A DNA stretch of 49,456 nt from Domibacillus tundrae (GCF_000970675.1 NZ_LAJA01000018.1:1-49456); one strand, 5' to 3'. Positions 17,657 through 25,825 are shown, numbered from the stretch's first letter. Program-made: numbers and translations. Notes: generated by a model not told the origin, from the letters alone.

Positions 17657-19093
17657 ATGAAAAAATCAGTTCAAACCGTGGGGCTTTTGTCGGTGCTTGC
17701 AGCGGGTTTATCGTTTAGTGGACAAGCGTCAGCTGCTTCTTCGGCATGTTCGGCTTACGGGGAATTGCAGCCGGGTGTAAACCCGTCTTATCAGCATTTG
17801 AATTGCTTGGTGACGGAAGAAGCACTTGAACAGGAAATCCCGCCAGAAGTAGTCAAAGCGGTCATTACGCAAGAAAATGGTGATTGGAAGCATTTCGATC
17901 AAAATGGGAATGCGATTGTATCGGCGGACGGCGGGATTGGTCTTATGCAGCTGACGAATCAATTACAGTTTGATCAAAACCGCTTGAAAACGGACCTTAT
18001 TTACAATATAGAATCGGGCGTCAAGGTTTTAGATGAAATGTACGACCGGAACGTCCCGAAAATTGTGGGTGAGGATCGTGACGTCATTGAAAACTGGTAT
18101 TTCCCGGTGATGGCGTATAACGGGTTAAAACCAGTAAACAGTCCGATTAAAAAAGAGACAGGACAAGTGAATACGGGCGCTTACCAGGAACAGGTTTTTG
18201 CCAAAATCGAAGCGGAAAGCTATTTAAAAGATACAAATCTGACAGCATTTCCATTTCAAGCAGAAGACTTTCAATATAGCCCGGATTCAGACGGAAATAT
18301 TGTTTTTAACAAAATGAGGTATTCACTGACGGAAAAAACACACAAAACCGTGTATCAGTTGAAGGCCGGCGACCGGGTCATCACTAAAGGCAGCCTGAAA
18401 GACATCCCGAAATTACGCAAAGTCCCAGGGGGAACAAGCACGGATATTATTACTTCTATTCCCGAAAATACCGTCCTGACGGTAACAGGCTCGTTTCAAT
18501 ATAATCAAAACCCTGGCAGCACCCAGCAGTTTGTCTGGTATCCGGTGAAAACAGCCTCCGGGGAATCGGGCTTTATTTCCTCGGCGTATATTGAAAAAAC
18601 GGACAAGCCAGCATTATCTTTTTCAGATGTACCGGCGGGATATGGGTTTTATAACGATATTATGGCATTGACCAGCCAGGGCATTATAAACGGTTTTGAT
18701 GACAATTCGTTTCGTCCTGGTGAAAATGTTACGCGCAGACAAGCGGCTATTATGATGCTTTGGGCACTCGAATTGCCTTATGACGGGATGGATGTAACCG
18801 TAGCGATTGAAAAACATGGCATTATGAGCGGATACACGGACGGTCATTTTTATGAAGACCGTCCGGTAACACGGGCACAAATGGCGATCATCCTGTCCAA
18901 CGCGTTTGATTTGACAAAATCAGCACCGATTTCATTTATTGACGTTCACGATAAAATGAGAGCGTATGAGTCGATTAAACGGGTTGTGGCGGCGAACATT
19001 TCAAAGGGATACAACAACAATACGTTCAGACCGAATCAGCCGGTAACACGACAAGAATTTGCGGCGTTACTAAATCGGGCACTTCAACAGTAA
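17657..19093 (+). CDS. Secreted transglycosylase-like protein with SH3-like region and three SLH domains
   Basis: A 478-aa exported wall protein. The signal peptide ends near QASA-A (residue 26). A lytic-transglycosylase-type domain (about 45-200) has the catalytic-type Glu73 in ITQENGDW and the GIGLMQLT motif. An SH3-like middle (about 235-315; DRVITKGSL...GESGFISSAYIEK) follows. Three S-layer homology domains end the chain: FSDVPAG...FRPGENVTRRQAA, HGIMSGYTD...RPVTRAQMA and FIDVHDK...FRPNQPVTRQEFA. SLH domains bind pyruvylated secondary wall polymer, so the enzyme is anchored at the cell surface and probably cuts peptidoglycan. It is monocistronic with its own terminator. Confidence 0.85.
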   Translation: MKKSVQTVGLLSVLAAGLSFSGQASAASSACSAYGELQPGVNPSYQHLNCLVTEEALEQEIPPEVVKAVITQENGDWKHFDQNGNAIVSADGGIGLMQLTNQLQFDQNRLKTDLIYNIESGVKVLDEMYDRNVPKIVGEDRDVIENWYFPVMAYNGLKPVNSPIKKETGQVNTGAYQEQVFAKIEAESYLKDTNLTAFPFQAEDFQYSPDSDGNIVFNKMRYSLTEKTHKTVYQLKAGDRVITKGSLKDIPKLRKVPGGTSTDIITSIPENTVLTVTGSFQYNQNPGSTQQFVWYPVKTASGESGFISSAYIEKTDKPALSFSDVPAGYGFYNDIMALTSQGIINGFDDNSFRPGENVTRRQAAIMMLWALELPYDGMDVTVAIEKHGIMSGYTDGHFYEDRPVTRAQMAIILSNAFDLTKSAPISFIDVHDKMRAYESIKRVVAANISKGYNNNTFRPNQPVTRQEFAALLNRALQQ

Positions 19094-19098
19094 AAAAC

Positions 19099-19130
19099 GA
19101 GTCCTGCCATTTCTGGCAGGCTCTTTTTTT
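19099..19130 (+). terminator. Terminator after the SLH protein
   Basis: GAGTCCTGCCA (19099-19109) pairs with TGGCAGGCTC (19114-19123), one T bulged, followed by seven T. Confidence 0.9.
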
Positions 19131-19225
19131 ACTGTTGAAACAATGTGTAAAATTCAAAACAAAGCGTTTTTAAATTTAATAATATGGGAAGGATAGAGAG
19201 AATAGAAAAAGGGAGGGGCTTGCAC

Positions 19226-19954
19226 ATGTGGCATGCATTAATGTGGGGTGGTGTGTCAGGATCAGCCGTTTTAATTGGCGCACTGGCTGCCCTGTTTGTG
19301 CCGATTCAAAAGCGCCTGATCGGGTATATTATGGCGTTTGGAACCGGCGTCCTGATCGGGGCGGCGTCATTTGAACTGCTCAGTGAATCAGCGAAAAATG
19401 GCGGGTTTTTAGCGACCGGTGCCGGCTTTTTAGCAGGCGCGCTCGTATTTACGCTATTAGACATTGTGATCGCGCAAAAAGGGGCGAAAAAGCGAAAACG
19501 GTCGCATGGCCAGGCCTCGGATCAAGGATCAGGCCTGGCCATTTTCATCGGGACTGTTATGGATGCGATTCCGGAATCGATTATGATCGGTGCCAGTTTA
19601 TTAGCCGGGAAAGGCGTTAGTTTATTGCTTGTGATCGCGATTTTTATCAGCAATGTGCCGGAAGGGCTTTCGGGTACAACTGGTCTCTTGAAGAGCGGTT
19701 ATTCCAAAAAAAAGATTTTTCTTTTATGGCTGACGGTGCTTGTCACCTCGGCATTAAGTGCATGGGGCGGCTACGTTTTCCTCGGCAGTGCGAGTGAGGC
19801 CGTCATGGCTGCGATCGCTGCTTTTGCGGGCGGCGGAATTATCGCGATGGTCGGATCGACGATGATGCCGGAAGCATTTCAAGAAGGCGGCCCGGTCGTC
19901 GGCTTCATGGCTGCTCTTGGCTTGTTCATTTCTCTTTTATTAAATGAACTTTAA
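19226..19954 (+). CDS. ZIP-family divalent metal transporter
   Basis: A 242-aa membrane protein of the ZIP type, which moves zinc or related divalent metals into the cytoplasm. About eight helices are predicted. The metal-site helices carry MDAIPESIMIG (helix 4) and ISNVPEGLSG (helix 5); the first canonical His is replaced by Asp and the HNxPEG-type motif by SNVPEG, so metal preference is uncertain. A basic loop with a His (KKRKRSHG) sits between helices 3 and 4. The ATG at 19226 is chosen because GGGAGGGG (19211-19218) lies 7 nt upstream; an in-frame ATG at 19184 lacks one. No Zur box was recognised. Confidence 0.82.
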   Translation: MWHALMWGGVSGSAVLIGALAALFVPIQKRLIGYIMAFGTGVLIGAASFELLSESAKNGGFLATGAGFLAGALVFTLLDIVIAQKGAKKRKRSHGQASDQGSGLAIFIGTVMDAIPESIMIGASLLAGKGVSLLLVIAIFISNVPEGLSGTTGLLKSGYSKKKIFLLWLTVLVTSALSAWGGYVFLGSASEAVMAAIAAFAGGGIIAMVGSTMMPEAFQEGGPVVGFMAALGLFISLLLNEL

Positions 19955-20035
19955 CTAAAAAGAGGGGGTATAAGTAAACATTATTCCTAGAAGGAATACA
20001 CTATCTTAGAATATGGTATCACGCATTATATCTTT

Positions 20036-20075
20036 AGGGATAAAGCTTTATAAACGATTTATCCCTATTTTTTAT
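20036..20075 (+). terminator. Terminator after the ZIP gene
   Basis: AGGGATAAA (20036-20044) pairs with TTTATCCCT (20058-20066), followed by ATTTTTTTA. The rest of the gap up to 20216 holds no gene that I can support. Confidence 0.7.
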
Positions 20076-20216
20076 ACAAAGAACTACTTAGAAGAACCCT
20101 TTACTACAACAAATCAACGGATTTGCTACAGCATATAAATGTTGTCCAACAAACATATCCAATTTCTGAATTTAAGGATATAATTAAGCGATATATAGAT
20201 AAGGACGTGAAGAATA

Positions 20217-21053
20217 ATGAACACGATCTCAATTATGGCGAAATATCTTACTGACAATTCCGAATCATTGGCTATTAAAATCGTTGATGATATTCTTCAA
20301 CGATTTGAGGTTGAATTTCCTGAAGAAGAGATAACTTATTATCACGGCGTTTACACTGAGTTTATAGAGTTATTGGCTGAGTCTATTCGGTTAAATGAAA
20401 ATAAAGTGCCACATGGTTTTATCGAAATGAGCAAAAAAAATGGAGAACGTCAAGCAGCGCTAAAGGGAAGAATTTCAAGTATGATAGGACGCTATCCTGC
20501 TATTCGATTAGGTTTTATCGAACAAATCACGAAAATTTCTATAGAGCATGGACTTTCTACAGAGGATACGGTCACGCTAAATAAAACGGTCAACCATATG
20601 CTCGACGTCAGCGTTACAGAGACCATACTTGCCTTTGAACGACAAACAGATAATCTTCTTGATGAAAGAGAAAGAGAGATTAATGAAAAACAAAGAGCGA
20701 TTAATGAATTATCGGCTCCCATTGTGCCTATTCAAGATGGGATTGCCATTCTTCCCCTGATCGGGACCGTTGATTCATACAGAGTTGAACATATTTTAAA
20801 TAAGGTTTTACCGGGTATCCCCCATTTAAAGGTTGAGTATCTTATTATTGATTTTTCCGGCATTGTGACGATTGATACAGACGTTGCCCATCATTTATTT
20901 AGAGTATATGATGTTCTTCGTTTGTTGGGAATAAATGTTCTTTTTACGGGCATTCGCCCTGATTTAGCTACAAAAGCGATTAGTGGGGGAATCGATTTTT
21001 CGTCGATTAAGACATATGCTAATGTTAAGCAGGCGATAGAGAATATAAAGTAA
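20217..21053 (+). CDS. RsbR-type stressosome protein (globin-like N-terminus plus STAS)
   Basis: A 278-aa cytoplasmic protein. The N-terminal half (about 1-150) is all-helical and resembles the non-haem globin sensor of RsbR proteins. A helical linker (LDEREREINEKQRAINELS) leads to a STAS domain (about 165-278) opening SAPIVPIQDGIAILPLIG. The residue matching Thr205 of B. subtilis RsbRA is present (VTIDTDVAHH); that matching Thr171 is Ser (GTVDSYR). Such proteins form the stressosome with RsbS and RsbT and feed stress signals to sigma-B. Here the gene stands alone, as RsbR paralogues often do; rsbS and rsbT are not in the window. Confidence 0.88.
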   Translation: MNTISIMAKYLTDNSESLAIKIVDDILQRFEVEFPEEEITYYHGVYTEFIELLAESIRLNENKVPHGFIEMSKKNGERQAALKGRISSMIGRYPAIRLGFIEQITKISIEHGLSTEDTVTLNKTVNHMLDVSVTETILAFERQTDNLLDEREREINEKQRAINELSAPIVPIQDGIAILPLIGTVDSYRVEHILNKVLPGIPHLKVEYLIIDFSGIVTIDTDVAHHLFRVYDVLRLLGINVLFTGIRPDLATKAISGGIDFSSIKTYANVKQAIENIK

Positions 21054-21155
21054 GGCCTCCATTGCCATGACGATTTATTATATACTTTTTGTATCCACTT
21101 CATCTCCGCCTCATGAATAAAATTTGCTGCACTACAAGAAAGAGGTGGGACCGGT

Positions 21156-21719
21156 ATGATGGGAGTGGAACGGTGGATCGAAGAAGTTATCCAACAGGCT
21201 GGCTGGCTTGGGCCGGTCTTCTTTATTCTGCTGCATATCGTGCGGCCGTTTTTCTTTTTACCGGTTGTGGTTGTCTGCATCGCCGGTGGGTATTTGTTTG
21301 GATTCGTTCAGGGAACAATTTATTCGATGATCGGCCTGTCGCTAATGGGAGCGGTTTTTTATAAAATTGTTAATTGGTTTCCGTCTGTGCGGGAACGGGT
21401 TTTGAAATTGAAGAGGAAAGTGGCGGGGGAACGGAAAATGACAGTCGGCCAGGTAATGATTCTTCGGATAATGCCGTTTGTTCATTTTCATTTGCTGTCG
21501 GTTTATTTGATGGACATGACCAAATCATACCGGGAGTATATGCAGTATTCTATACTCGGCGTTTTCGCACCGGCTGTTTTGTATACGGCATTTGGCAAAG
21601 CAATTGAAGAGATGCCCTGGTATGTATCAATTATCTTTTTAGCGTTACTGATCTTTTTATATGCGCTTTTAGAACACCGAAATAAAAAGCGGCACCCTGA
21701 ATCCAAGGAATCATACTAA
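21156..21719 (+). CDS. VTT/TVP38 (DedA-like) membrane protein
   Basis: A 187-aa protein with about five hydrophobic segments. HIVRPFFFLPVVVVCIAGGYLFG followed by a re-entrant, Gly-rich helix matches the VTT domain of TVP38/TMEM64 proteins, and LRIMPFVHFHLLSVYLMDMTK is the second conserved block (usual form RxxPxxPF). Family members act in lipid or envelope homeostasis, some as lipid scramblases or flippases. AGAGGTGGG precedes the start. The 100 bp upstream contain no other gene. The C-terminal tail is basic and hydrophilic (EHRNKKRHPESKES). Confidence 0.82.
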   Translation: MMGVERWIEEVIQQAGWLGPVFFILLHIVRPFFFLPVVVVCIAGGYLFGFVQGTIYSMIGLSLMGAVFYKIVNWFPSVRERVLKLKRKVAGERKMTVGQVMILRIMPFVHFHLLSVYLMDMTKSYREYMQYSILGVFAPAVLYTAFGKAIEEMPWYVSIIFLALLIFLYALLEHRNKKRHPESKESY

Positions 21720-21790
21720 ACTGAAACTAGTTATTTTTTATTTCACTATGTGCAAAATTCAATTATAAATTCCTCAAACAAAAAAAGCGA

Positions 21791-22177
21791 TCAAGAAGAC
21801 CGCTCTACGTGTAGTTCGATTAAATTTCCATCTGGATCTGCGACAAACAACTGGGCAAAACCGCTGATGCTGTTTGGTTTTTCCAGCACTGCAATATGAT
21901 GTTTTTTCAGCCATTCAAGCGAATTTTCATAGCTTTTTACCCGAAGAGCTATGTGGCCTTCCCGGCTTGATAAAAACGGATCGCGGCGAATGGTCTGTGA
22001 TTCCGGCAAAACGAGCAAGTGAATTTGCTGATTTCCGGCGGCGTACCACGCGCCTTCAAAGTCAAATGGAGGACGTATTAGTTCCGGCAGGCATAAGACA
22101 CTCCCATAAAATTCTTTTGATTTGGCAAGGTCGGTGACATTGAGACCAACGTGATGAAGCTGCTCGTATTCAATCAT
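21791..22177 (-). CDS. VOC (glyoxalase/bleomycin-resistance) family protein
   Basis: A 128-aa single-domain vicinal-oxygen-chelate protein. The first beta-alpha-beta half opens with QLHHVGLNVTDLAKSKEFYGSVL, and the second ends FVADPDGNLIELHVE; metal ligands are probably the His in HHVGL, His in GHIALRV and Glu in LIELHVE. Substrates of this family range from methylglyoxal to antibiotics, and none can be assigned here. The ATG at 22177 is preferred to 22186, because AAGGA lies 9 nt upstream of it. It is divergent from the short-chain dehydrogenase gene, and a small hairpin with T-run lies past its stop (about 21781-21805). Confidence 0.85.
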   Translation of the reverse strand: MIEYEQLHHVGLNVTDLAKSKEFYGSVLCLPELIRPPFDFEGAWYAAGNQQIHLLVLPESQTIRRDPFLSSREGHIALRVKSYENSLEWLKKHHIAVLEKPNSISGFAQLFVADPDGNLIELHVERSS

Positions 22178-22210
22178 ATTCAACATTCCTTTTTTTCACC
22201 ATCATACCAT

Positions 22211-22235
22211 GTTTATCTTCTTTTTAGAGGGGAAT
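22211..22235 (+). promoter_or_regulatory. Sigma-B-type promoter
   Basis: GTTTAT (22211-22216) and GGGAAT (22230-22235), separated by 13 bp, match the general-stress sigma-B consensus (GTTTAA ... GGGWAT). It sits 39 bp upstream of the dehydrogenase start, fitting the assignment of that gene to the general stress protein 39 group. Confidence 0.65.
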
Positions 22236-22273
22236 ACTTTTCTTGTAGAATAAAATGGATGGAGTTGGATACT

Positions 22274-23149
22274 ATGGAAAAAGACAAATTTGAACGAATT
22301 GATGAGCAGACACCTCCGCAAACGCAAAGCCAGCAGCCAGGAATCGAATCGGAAATGACACCGGAGCCGATTTACGATGATCAGGATTATCAAGGATCGG
22401 GCAAATTAGCCGGCAAAGTGGCACTTGTAACAGGCGGCGATTCCGGAATCGGCCGTGCAACAGCGGTTGCGTTTGCGAAAGAAGGAGCGAACGTGGCAAT
22501 CGCCTACTTAAATGAAGACGGCGATGCTGAAAAAACGGTACAGATCATTGAGTCATACGGGGTGAAAGCATTAAGTGTCGCTACAGACGTGAGCGACGTG
22601 GAAAATTGCAAAAAACTCGTGGAAAAAGTGGTTGCGGAGTTCGGCAGCTTAAATGTACTCGTCAACAACGCCGGCAAGCAATTCCCGACGAAAGACTTTT
22701 TAGCGATTACGCCGGAGCAGCTGCAGGAAACGTTTCAGACGAACATTTTCTCGATGTTTTATTTAACACAGGCGGCTCTTCCGCATCTGAAAAAAGGGGA
22801 CGCGATTGTAAATACATCTTCGGTGACCGCGTACCGCGGCGCGCCAGAGCTGATCGATTATTCAGCAACGAAAGGCGCGATTACAACCTTTACACGCTCA
22901 CTCGCGGCGAATTTGGCTGACAAAGGCATCCGTGTCAATGCCGTTGCGCCAGGCCCGATTTGGACGCCGCTTATTCCGGCCACGTTTGATGAAGAAAAAG
23001 TGGCTAAGCATGGCGCTGATACGCCGATGGGACGTCGCGGCCAGCCTTCTGAGAATGCGCCCGCTTATGTTTATTTAGCGTCAAACGATTCGACTTATGT
23101 AACCGGCCAGACGCTTCATGTAAACGGCGGCGACTTTATCACCTCTTAA
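22274..23149 (+). CDS. Short-chain dehydrogenase, general stress protein 39-like
   Basis: A 291-aa NAD(P)-dependent oxidoreductase of the classical SDR fold. An N-terminal 45-residue extension rich in Pro and Gln precedes the dinucleotide-binding TGGDSGIGRA; NNAGKQ, the catalytic Ser in VNTSSVTAY and the YSATK Tyr/Lys pair complete the active site; NGGDF lies at the C-terminus. The extension and the TGGDSGIGRA variant are typical of the YdaD/YhxC (GSP39) group. The ATG at 22274 has GGATGGAG upstream; the longer frame starting at 22151 has none and would run through the sigma-B-like promoter. Substrate unknown. Confidence 0.9.
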   Translation: MEKDKFERIDEQTPPQTQSQQPGIESEMTPEPIYDDQDYQGSGKLAGKVALVTGGDSGIGRATAVAFAKEGANVAIAYLNEDGDAEKTVQIIESYGVKALSVATDVSDVENCKKLVEKVVAEFGSLNVLVNNAGKQFPTKDFLAITPEQLQETFQTNIFSMFYLTQAALPHLKKGDAIVNTSSVTAYRGAPELIDYSATKGAITTFTRSLAANLADKGIRVNAVAPGPIWTPLIPATFDEEKVAKHGADTPMGRRGQPSENAPAYVYLASNDSTYVTGQTLHVNGGDFITS

Positions 23150-23157
23150 ACTGCACA

Positions 23158-23183
23158 CCCCTGCTGTTGAAAGCAGGGGTTTT
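23158..23183 (+). terminator. Terminator after the dehydrogenase gene
   Basis: CCCCTGCT (23158-23165) pairs perfectly with AGCAGGGG (23172-23179), followed by TTTT. Confidence 0.85.
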
Positions 23184-23222
23184 ATCCATGAAAAGTTACC
23201 GGTTGTATGGTAATTTGTTAAG

Positions 23223-23285
23223 GAGCCGGTTTTTGACCCGAAAGCACTCGGCATTAAAAACACGGACTTCTGGGAAAACGAATAA
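23223..23285 (+). pseudogene. C-terminal remnant of an unidentified gene
   Basis: Reads EPVFDPKALGIKNTDFWENE then a stop, immediately followed by a strong terminator (23299-23334), so it looks like the tail of a lost gene that kept its terminator. The frame is closed a few codons upstream, with no start. I do not recognise the family. Confidence 0.4.
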
Positions 23286-23298
23286 AGAAAGTAAATAA

Positions 23299-23334
23299 AA
23301 ACGAGCCGTCCATTGTTAGGACGGCTCGTTTTTT
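23299..23334. terminator. Strong terminator hairpin
   Basis: AAACGAGCCGTCC (23299-23311) pairs perfectly with GGACGGCTCGTTT (23319-23331), then T. It serves the gene remnant to its left on the plus strand; the A-run on its left would also let it act leftwards on the truncated TetR transcript. Confidence 0.85.
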
Positions 23335-23410
23335 GTTTAATAATCAAGCTGTTCCCGGCGGCGGTCTACACGCTTAAATCGTATAAACAGGACTAACTTT
23401 TAGAATGAAA

Positions 23411-23434
23411 AAACTATTTTTGTTTTATTAGTTT
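23411..23434. repeat. TetR-type operator, distal copy
   Basis: AAACTA-N12-TAGTTT palindrome covering the 3' end of the truncated TetR frame. It matches 23581-23604 in inverted orientation at 23 of 24 positions. Confidence 0.55.
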
Positions 23435-23559
23435 TCGAAGACAAAAGAAAGAGAACAGCTTTTGCTGATGCCGAGCCTCCGCGCGAGGTCGTCCATCGTG
23501 AACTTCATGCTCTTGTCGAGAATCTCTTCGATGAAGACATTCATAATGCGGTCTTTCAT
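23428..23559 (-). pseudogene. Truncated TetR-family regulator
   Basis: A 43-codon frame with a good ribosome binding site (AGGAGG on the minus strand, 23567-23573). It begins MKDRIMNVFIEEILD and runs into a TetR helix-turn-helix (FTMDDLARRLGISK), where intact relatives continue with a segment like TLYEHF and about 150 further residues. Here it changes to SCSLSFVFEN and stops inside a second copy of the operator. It is divergent from the DHA1 efflux gene, the usual place for its repressor. It could not fold as a TetR dimer, so the pump is probably derepressed unless another regulator acts. Confidence 0.65.
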
Positions 23560-23580
23560 GTATCAATCCTCCTGATCATG

Positions 23581-23604
23581 AAACTAAAAAAACAAAAATA
23601 GTTT
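23581..23604. promoter_or_regulatory. TetR-type operator, proximal copy
   Basis: AAACTAAAAAAACAAAAATA followed by GTTT: a near-palindrome between the truncated TetR frame and the DHA1 efflux gene, in the position of a shared operator for the divergent pair. See the inverted copy at 23411-23434. Confidence 0.55.
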
Positions 23605-23725
23605 TATTCGTTCTTTCATTATCATACCTGCTCTAAAAAAATCGTCAAATCTGGCATAAATTCATTTCCGTTTCCAAAACAATTTGCTAAAATGAGCAAG
23701 CACATATAAAAGGAGGGTTTTTTTC

Positions 23726-24919
23726 ATGACCGGTGATCAGCGGAAAAAGTTGATTATTTTAATGATCAACATGTTTATTGCCATTGGCAGCTTCGGCATC
23801 ATCATTCCGATTTTGCCGGCATATTTAGATTCAATTAACGAAGGCGGTATGGCCGCGGGGCTGATGATCGCCATTTTTGCAGGCGCACAGCTCATTTTTT
23901 CACCAATTGCCGGGAAATGGGCGGATGATTACGGCCGTCGAAAAATGATTATTTACGGCTTATTTGGACTTGCCGTTTCAAGTTTTGTGTTTTATTTTTT
24001 CGATTCGATTTGGATGCTCTACGTATCCCGCGTAATCGGCGGCATTGGCGCGGCCCTGCTTATCCCGGCCATTTTTGCGTATGTGGCGGACATTACATCG
24101 TTTGAGCAGAGGGCAAAAGGAAACAGCTTTATTTCTGCAGCAATGTCGTTCGGGATTGTGGTGGGCCCTGGGATCGGCGGCTTCCTCGCTGACTTCGGCT
24201 TAAAAGCGCCGTTTTTGATTTCAGCGATTGTTGCCTTGTTTGCAGTCTTTTTCTCGATTGTTTTATTGAAAGAACCGGATCGTCCGGAGCAGCCAGCCGT
24301 GATGGAGCGCCCGGCGGAAGAGCCGATGGTGAAAAAGCTTGCCCGTTCGGTGACGATGCCGTATTTTATCCCGCTCGTCATCACTCTTGTGATGAGCTTC
24401 GGCTTAATGGCGTATGAATCGGTGCTCGGCTTATTCGTTGATGACGAGTTTGGGGCCACGCCGCAGGATATCGCGCTCATGATCACATCGACAGGCATTG
24501 TCAGTGTGATCGTGCAATTGTTTATTGTCGACCGGATCGTGACGAAATACGGTGAGGGAAAAGTGCTCAATGTCTTTATAGCGGTGGCGGCGCTCGGATT
24601 CTTTCTTTCGCTGTTTGCCAAAAACTACTGGCTGTTTTTCGGCATCTCGCTGCTTATTTTCTGCGCGACGTCGATTTTGCGGCCGGTCTTGAATACACTC
24701 ATTTCAAAAATGGCTGGCAACGAGCAAGGATTTGCGATGGGCATGAACAATATGTACATGAGCATCGGAAATGTGCTTGGACCGACATGCGCTGGTCTTT
24801 TATACGACGTCAATATATTATTTCCATTTATGCTCGGCCTTGTGCTGCTCGGGATCACGTTTTTTATTACGATCCTATGGCAAAAACGGGCTACGAAGCA
24901 AAACGTGCTGTCTTCCTAA
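23726..24919 (+). CDS. DHA1-family MFS multidrug efflux transporter
   Basis: A 397-aa, 12-helix proton antiporter. Motif A is GKWADDYGRRK, motif B is in SRVIGGIGAALLIPA, and motif C in helix 5 is GPGIGGFLADFG, the antiporter signature of Bmr/Blt/NorA-type drug exporters. An AAAGGAGGG site precedes the ATG. It is divergent from a truncated TetR gene that probably once repressed it. The terminator overlaps its last codons. Substrate cannot be inferred. Confidence 0.9.
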   Translation: MTGDQRKKLIILMINMFIAIGSFGIIIPILPAYLDSINEGGMAAGLMIAIFAGAQLIFSPIAGKWADDYGRRKMIIYGLFGLAVSSFVFYFFDSIWMLYVSRVIGGIGAALLIPAIFAYVADITSFEQRAKGNSFISAAMSFGIVVGPGIGGFLADFGLKAPFLISAIVALFAVFFSIVLLKEPDRPEQPAVMERPAEEPMVKKLARSVTMPYFIPLVITLVMSFGLMAYESVLGLFVDDEFGATPQDIALMITSTGIVSVIVQLFIVDRIVTKYGEGKVLNVFIAVAALGFFLSLFAKNYWLFFGISLLIFCATSILRPVLNTLISKMAGNEQGFAMGMNNMYMSIGNVLGPTCAGLLYDVNILFPFMLGLVLLGITFFITILWQKRATKQNVLSS

Positions 24920-24937
24920 TCGGAAGGCAGTTTTTTT
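24908..24937 (+). terminator. Terminator after the DHA1 efflux gene
   Basis: CTGTCTTCC (24908-24916) pairs with GGAAGGCAG (24922-24930; one G-U), then seven T. The stem's left arm is inside the end of the coding region. Confidence 0.85.
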
Positions 24938-24964
24938 AAGAGGAAAAAGTCTCAAAAAGATGTA

Positions 24965-25036
24965 TTGACAATAATTCAATAGTCATGTAAAATCACTTCC
25001 ATTGACTTTTTAAACTGTACAAAATAAGATTACAGT
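24965..25036 (+). promoter_or_regulatory. Tandem promoters and Rrf2 operator candidate
   Basis: Two sigma-A promoters follow each other: TTGACA (24965-24970)-17-TAAAAT (24988-24993) and TTGACT (25002-25007)-17-TAAGAT (25025-25030). A perfect inverted repeat ACTGTA-N11-TACAGT (25014-25036) straddles the second -10 box. A dimeric Rrf2 regulator bound there would shut off promoter 2 and block elongation from promoter 1. Confidence 0.7.
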
Positions 25037-25061
25037 ATGTTTCTGAAAGGGGAACACATGG

Positions 25062-25481
25062 TTGAATAGTAATTTCACCATTGCCGTTCACAGCCTCGTT
25101 TACTTGGCTTATTTGCCAGGTCATATGGCATCAAGTGAAGCGATTGCGCATAATGTAGCGACAAACCCCGCGCGCATCCGAAAAGTGATGAGCATGCTCC
25201 GTAACAGCGGATTTGTAAAAACGAAAGAAGGAATCCGAGGCGGGTATATGCTCGGTGAGGACCCGGAAAAAATTACGCTTGGCCATGTATATGAGGTGAT
25301 ATCGCGCGGCGAACTGCGGCCAACCTGGCAGACAGGAGACCCGGAACAAGGGTGTCCGGTTTCATCGAATACGCAAGGTATAATGGATTACATTTTTAAG
25401 GAAGCGGAAGATACGTACGCTTCCTTTTTATACCAATTCACGGTTGCCTCTGTTTTACAAAAAATTAAAGCAGGTGTATAA
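25062..25481 (+). CDS. Rrf2-family transcriptional regulator
   Basis: A 139-aa winged-helix regulator starting at TTG (25062), with AAAGGGGA upstream; the ATG at 25058 is out of frame and closes at once. The recognition region reads IAHNVATNPARIRKVMSMLRNSGFVKTKEGIRGGY, given here as adjoining motifs NPARIRKVMSML and KEGIRGGYML. Only one Cys (QGCPVSS) lies in the sensor loop, so an iron-sulphur cluster as in IscR/NsrR is unlikely; single-Cys relatives such as YwnA/HypR types sense thiol or disulphide stress. It heads the cluster with an IDEAL protein, an old yellow enzyme and a tautomerase, which it may control. Confidence 0.85.
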   Translation: MNSNFTIAVHSLVYLAYLPGHMASSEAIAHNVATNPARIRKVMSMLRNSGFVKTKEGIRGGYMLGEDPEKITLGHVYEVISRGELRPTWQTGDPEQGCPVSSNTQGIMDYIFKEAEDTYASFLYQFTVASVLQKIKAGV

Positions 25482-25507
25482 CCGTTTGAAACAGGGAAGT
25501 GAAAGAA

Positions 25508-25825
25508 ATGGGGAACAAAACACAATTTCATGTTGGTGACTGGGTACAAGGCGAAACGTGGGACAAACAGAGAATCTACGGATATGTCGTAAAAATAGAA
25601 AACCCGGAAGACATTATAAAAGTGTATATTGTCGATTCAGTGAATGAAGAGCTGACCGGACGAATGATCCGCGTGCTTACAAAATCATTGCAGCCCGTGC
25701 TGGAACAGGAGCCAGTCGAAGCATCTCTTGAACAGCTCATTGATATGGCGCTGCTAACAAAAGATGAAGAATGGTTTGCGCAATTATCTGCAGAATTGCG
25801 CAAACTAAAAAAGCAATATTCATAA
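25508..25825 (+). CDS. IDEAL-domain protein
   Basis: A 105-aa protein. The first 60 residues form a small beta-rich, SH3-like domain (FHVGDWVQGETWD, YGYVVKIE, KVYIVDS). The C-terminal segment LIDMALLTKDEEWFAQLSAEL fits the IDEAL motif (PF08858), a short helix found at the C-terminus of several Firmicute proteins, possibly for protein-protein contact. ATG 25508 is preferred over GTG 25499, for which no ribosome binding site is visible. It lies 26 bp after the Rrf2 gene and probably shares its transcript. Function unknown. Confidence 0.7.
   Translation: MGNKTQFHVGDWVQGETWDKQRIYGYVVKIENPEDIIKVYIVDSVNEELTGRMIRVLTKSLQPVLEQEPVEASLEQLIDMALLTKDEEWFAQLSAELRKLKKQYS

Noticed and set aside
19960-19975. 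Sigma-B promoter after the ZIP gene (CTTTAA...GGGTAT)
   Set aside because: The spacer is 11 bp, too short, and no gene follows before the terminator at 20036.
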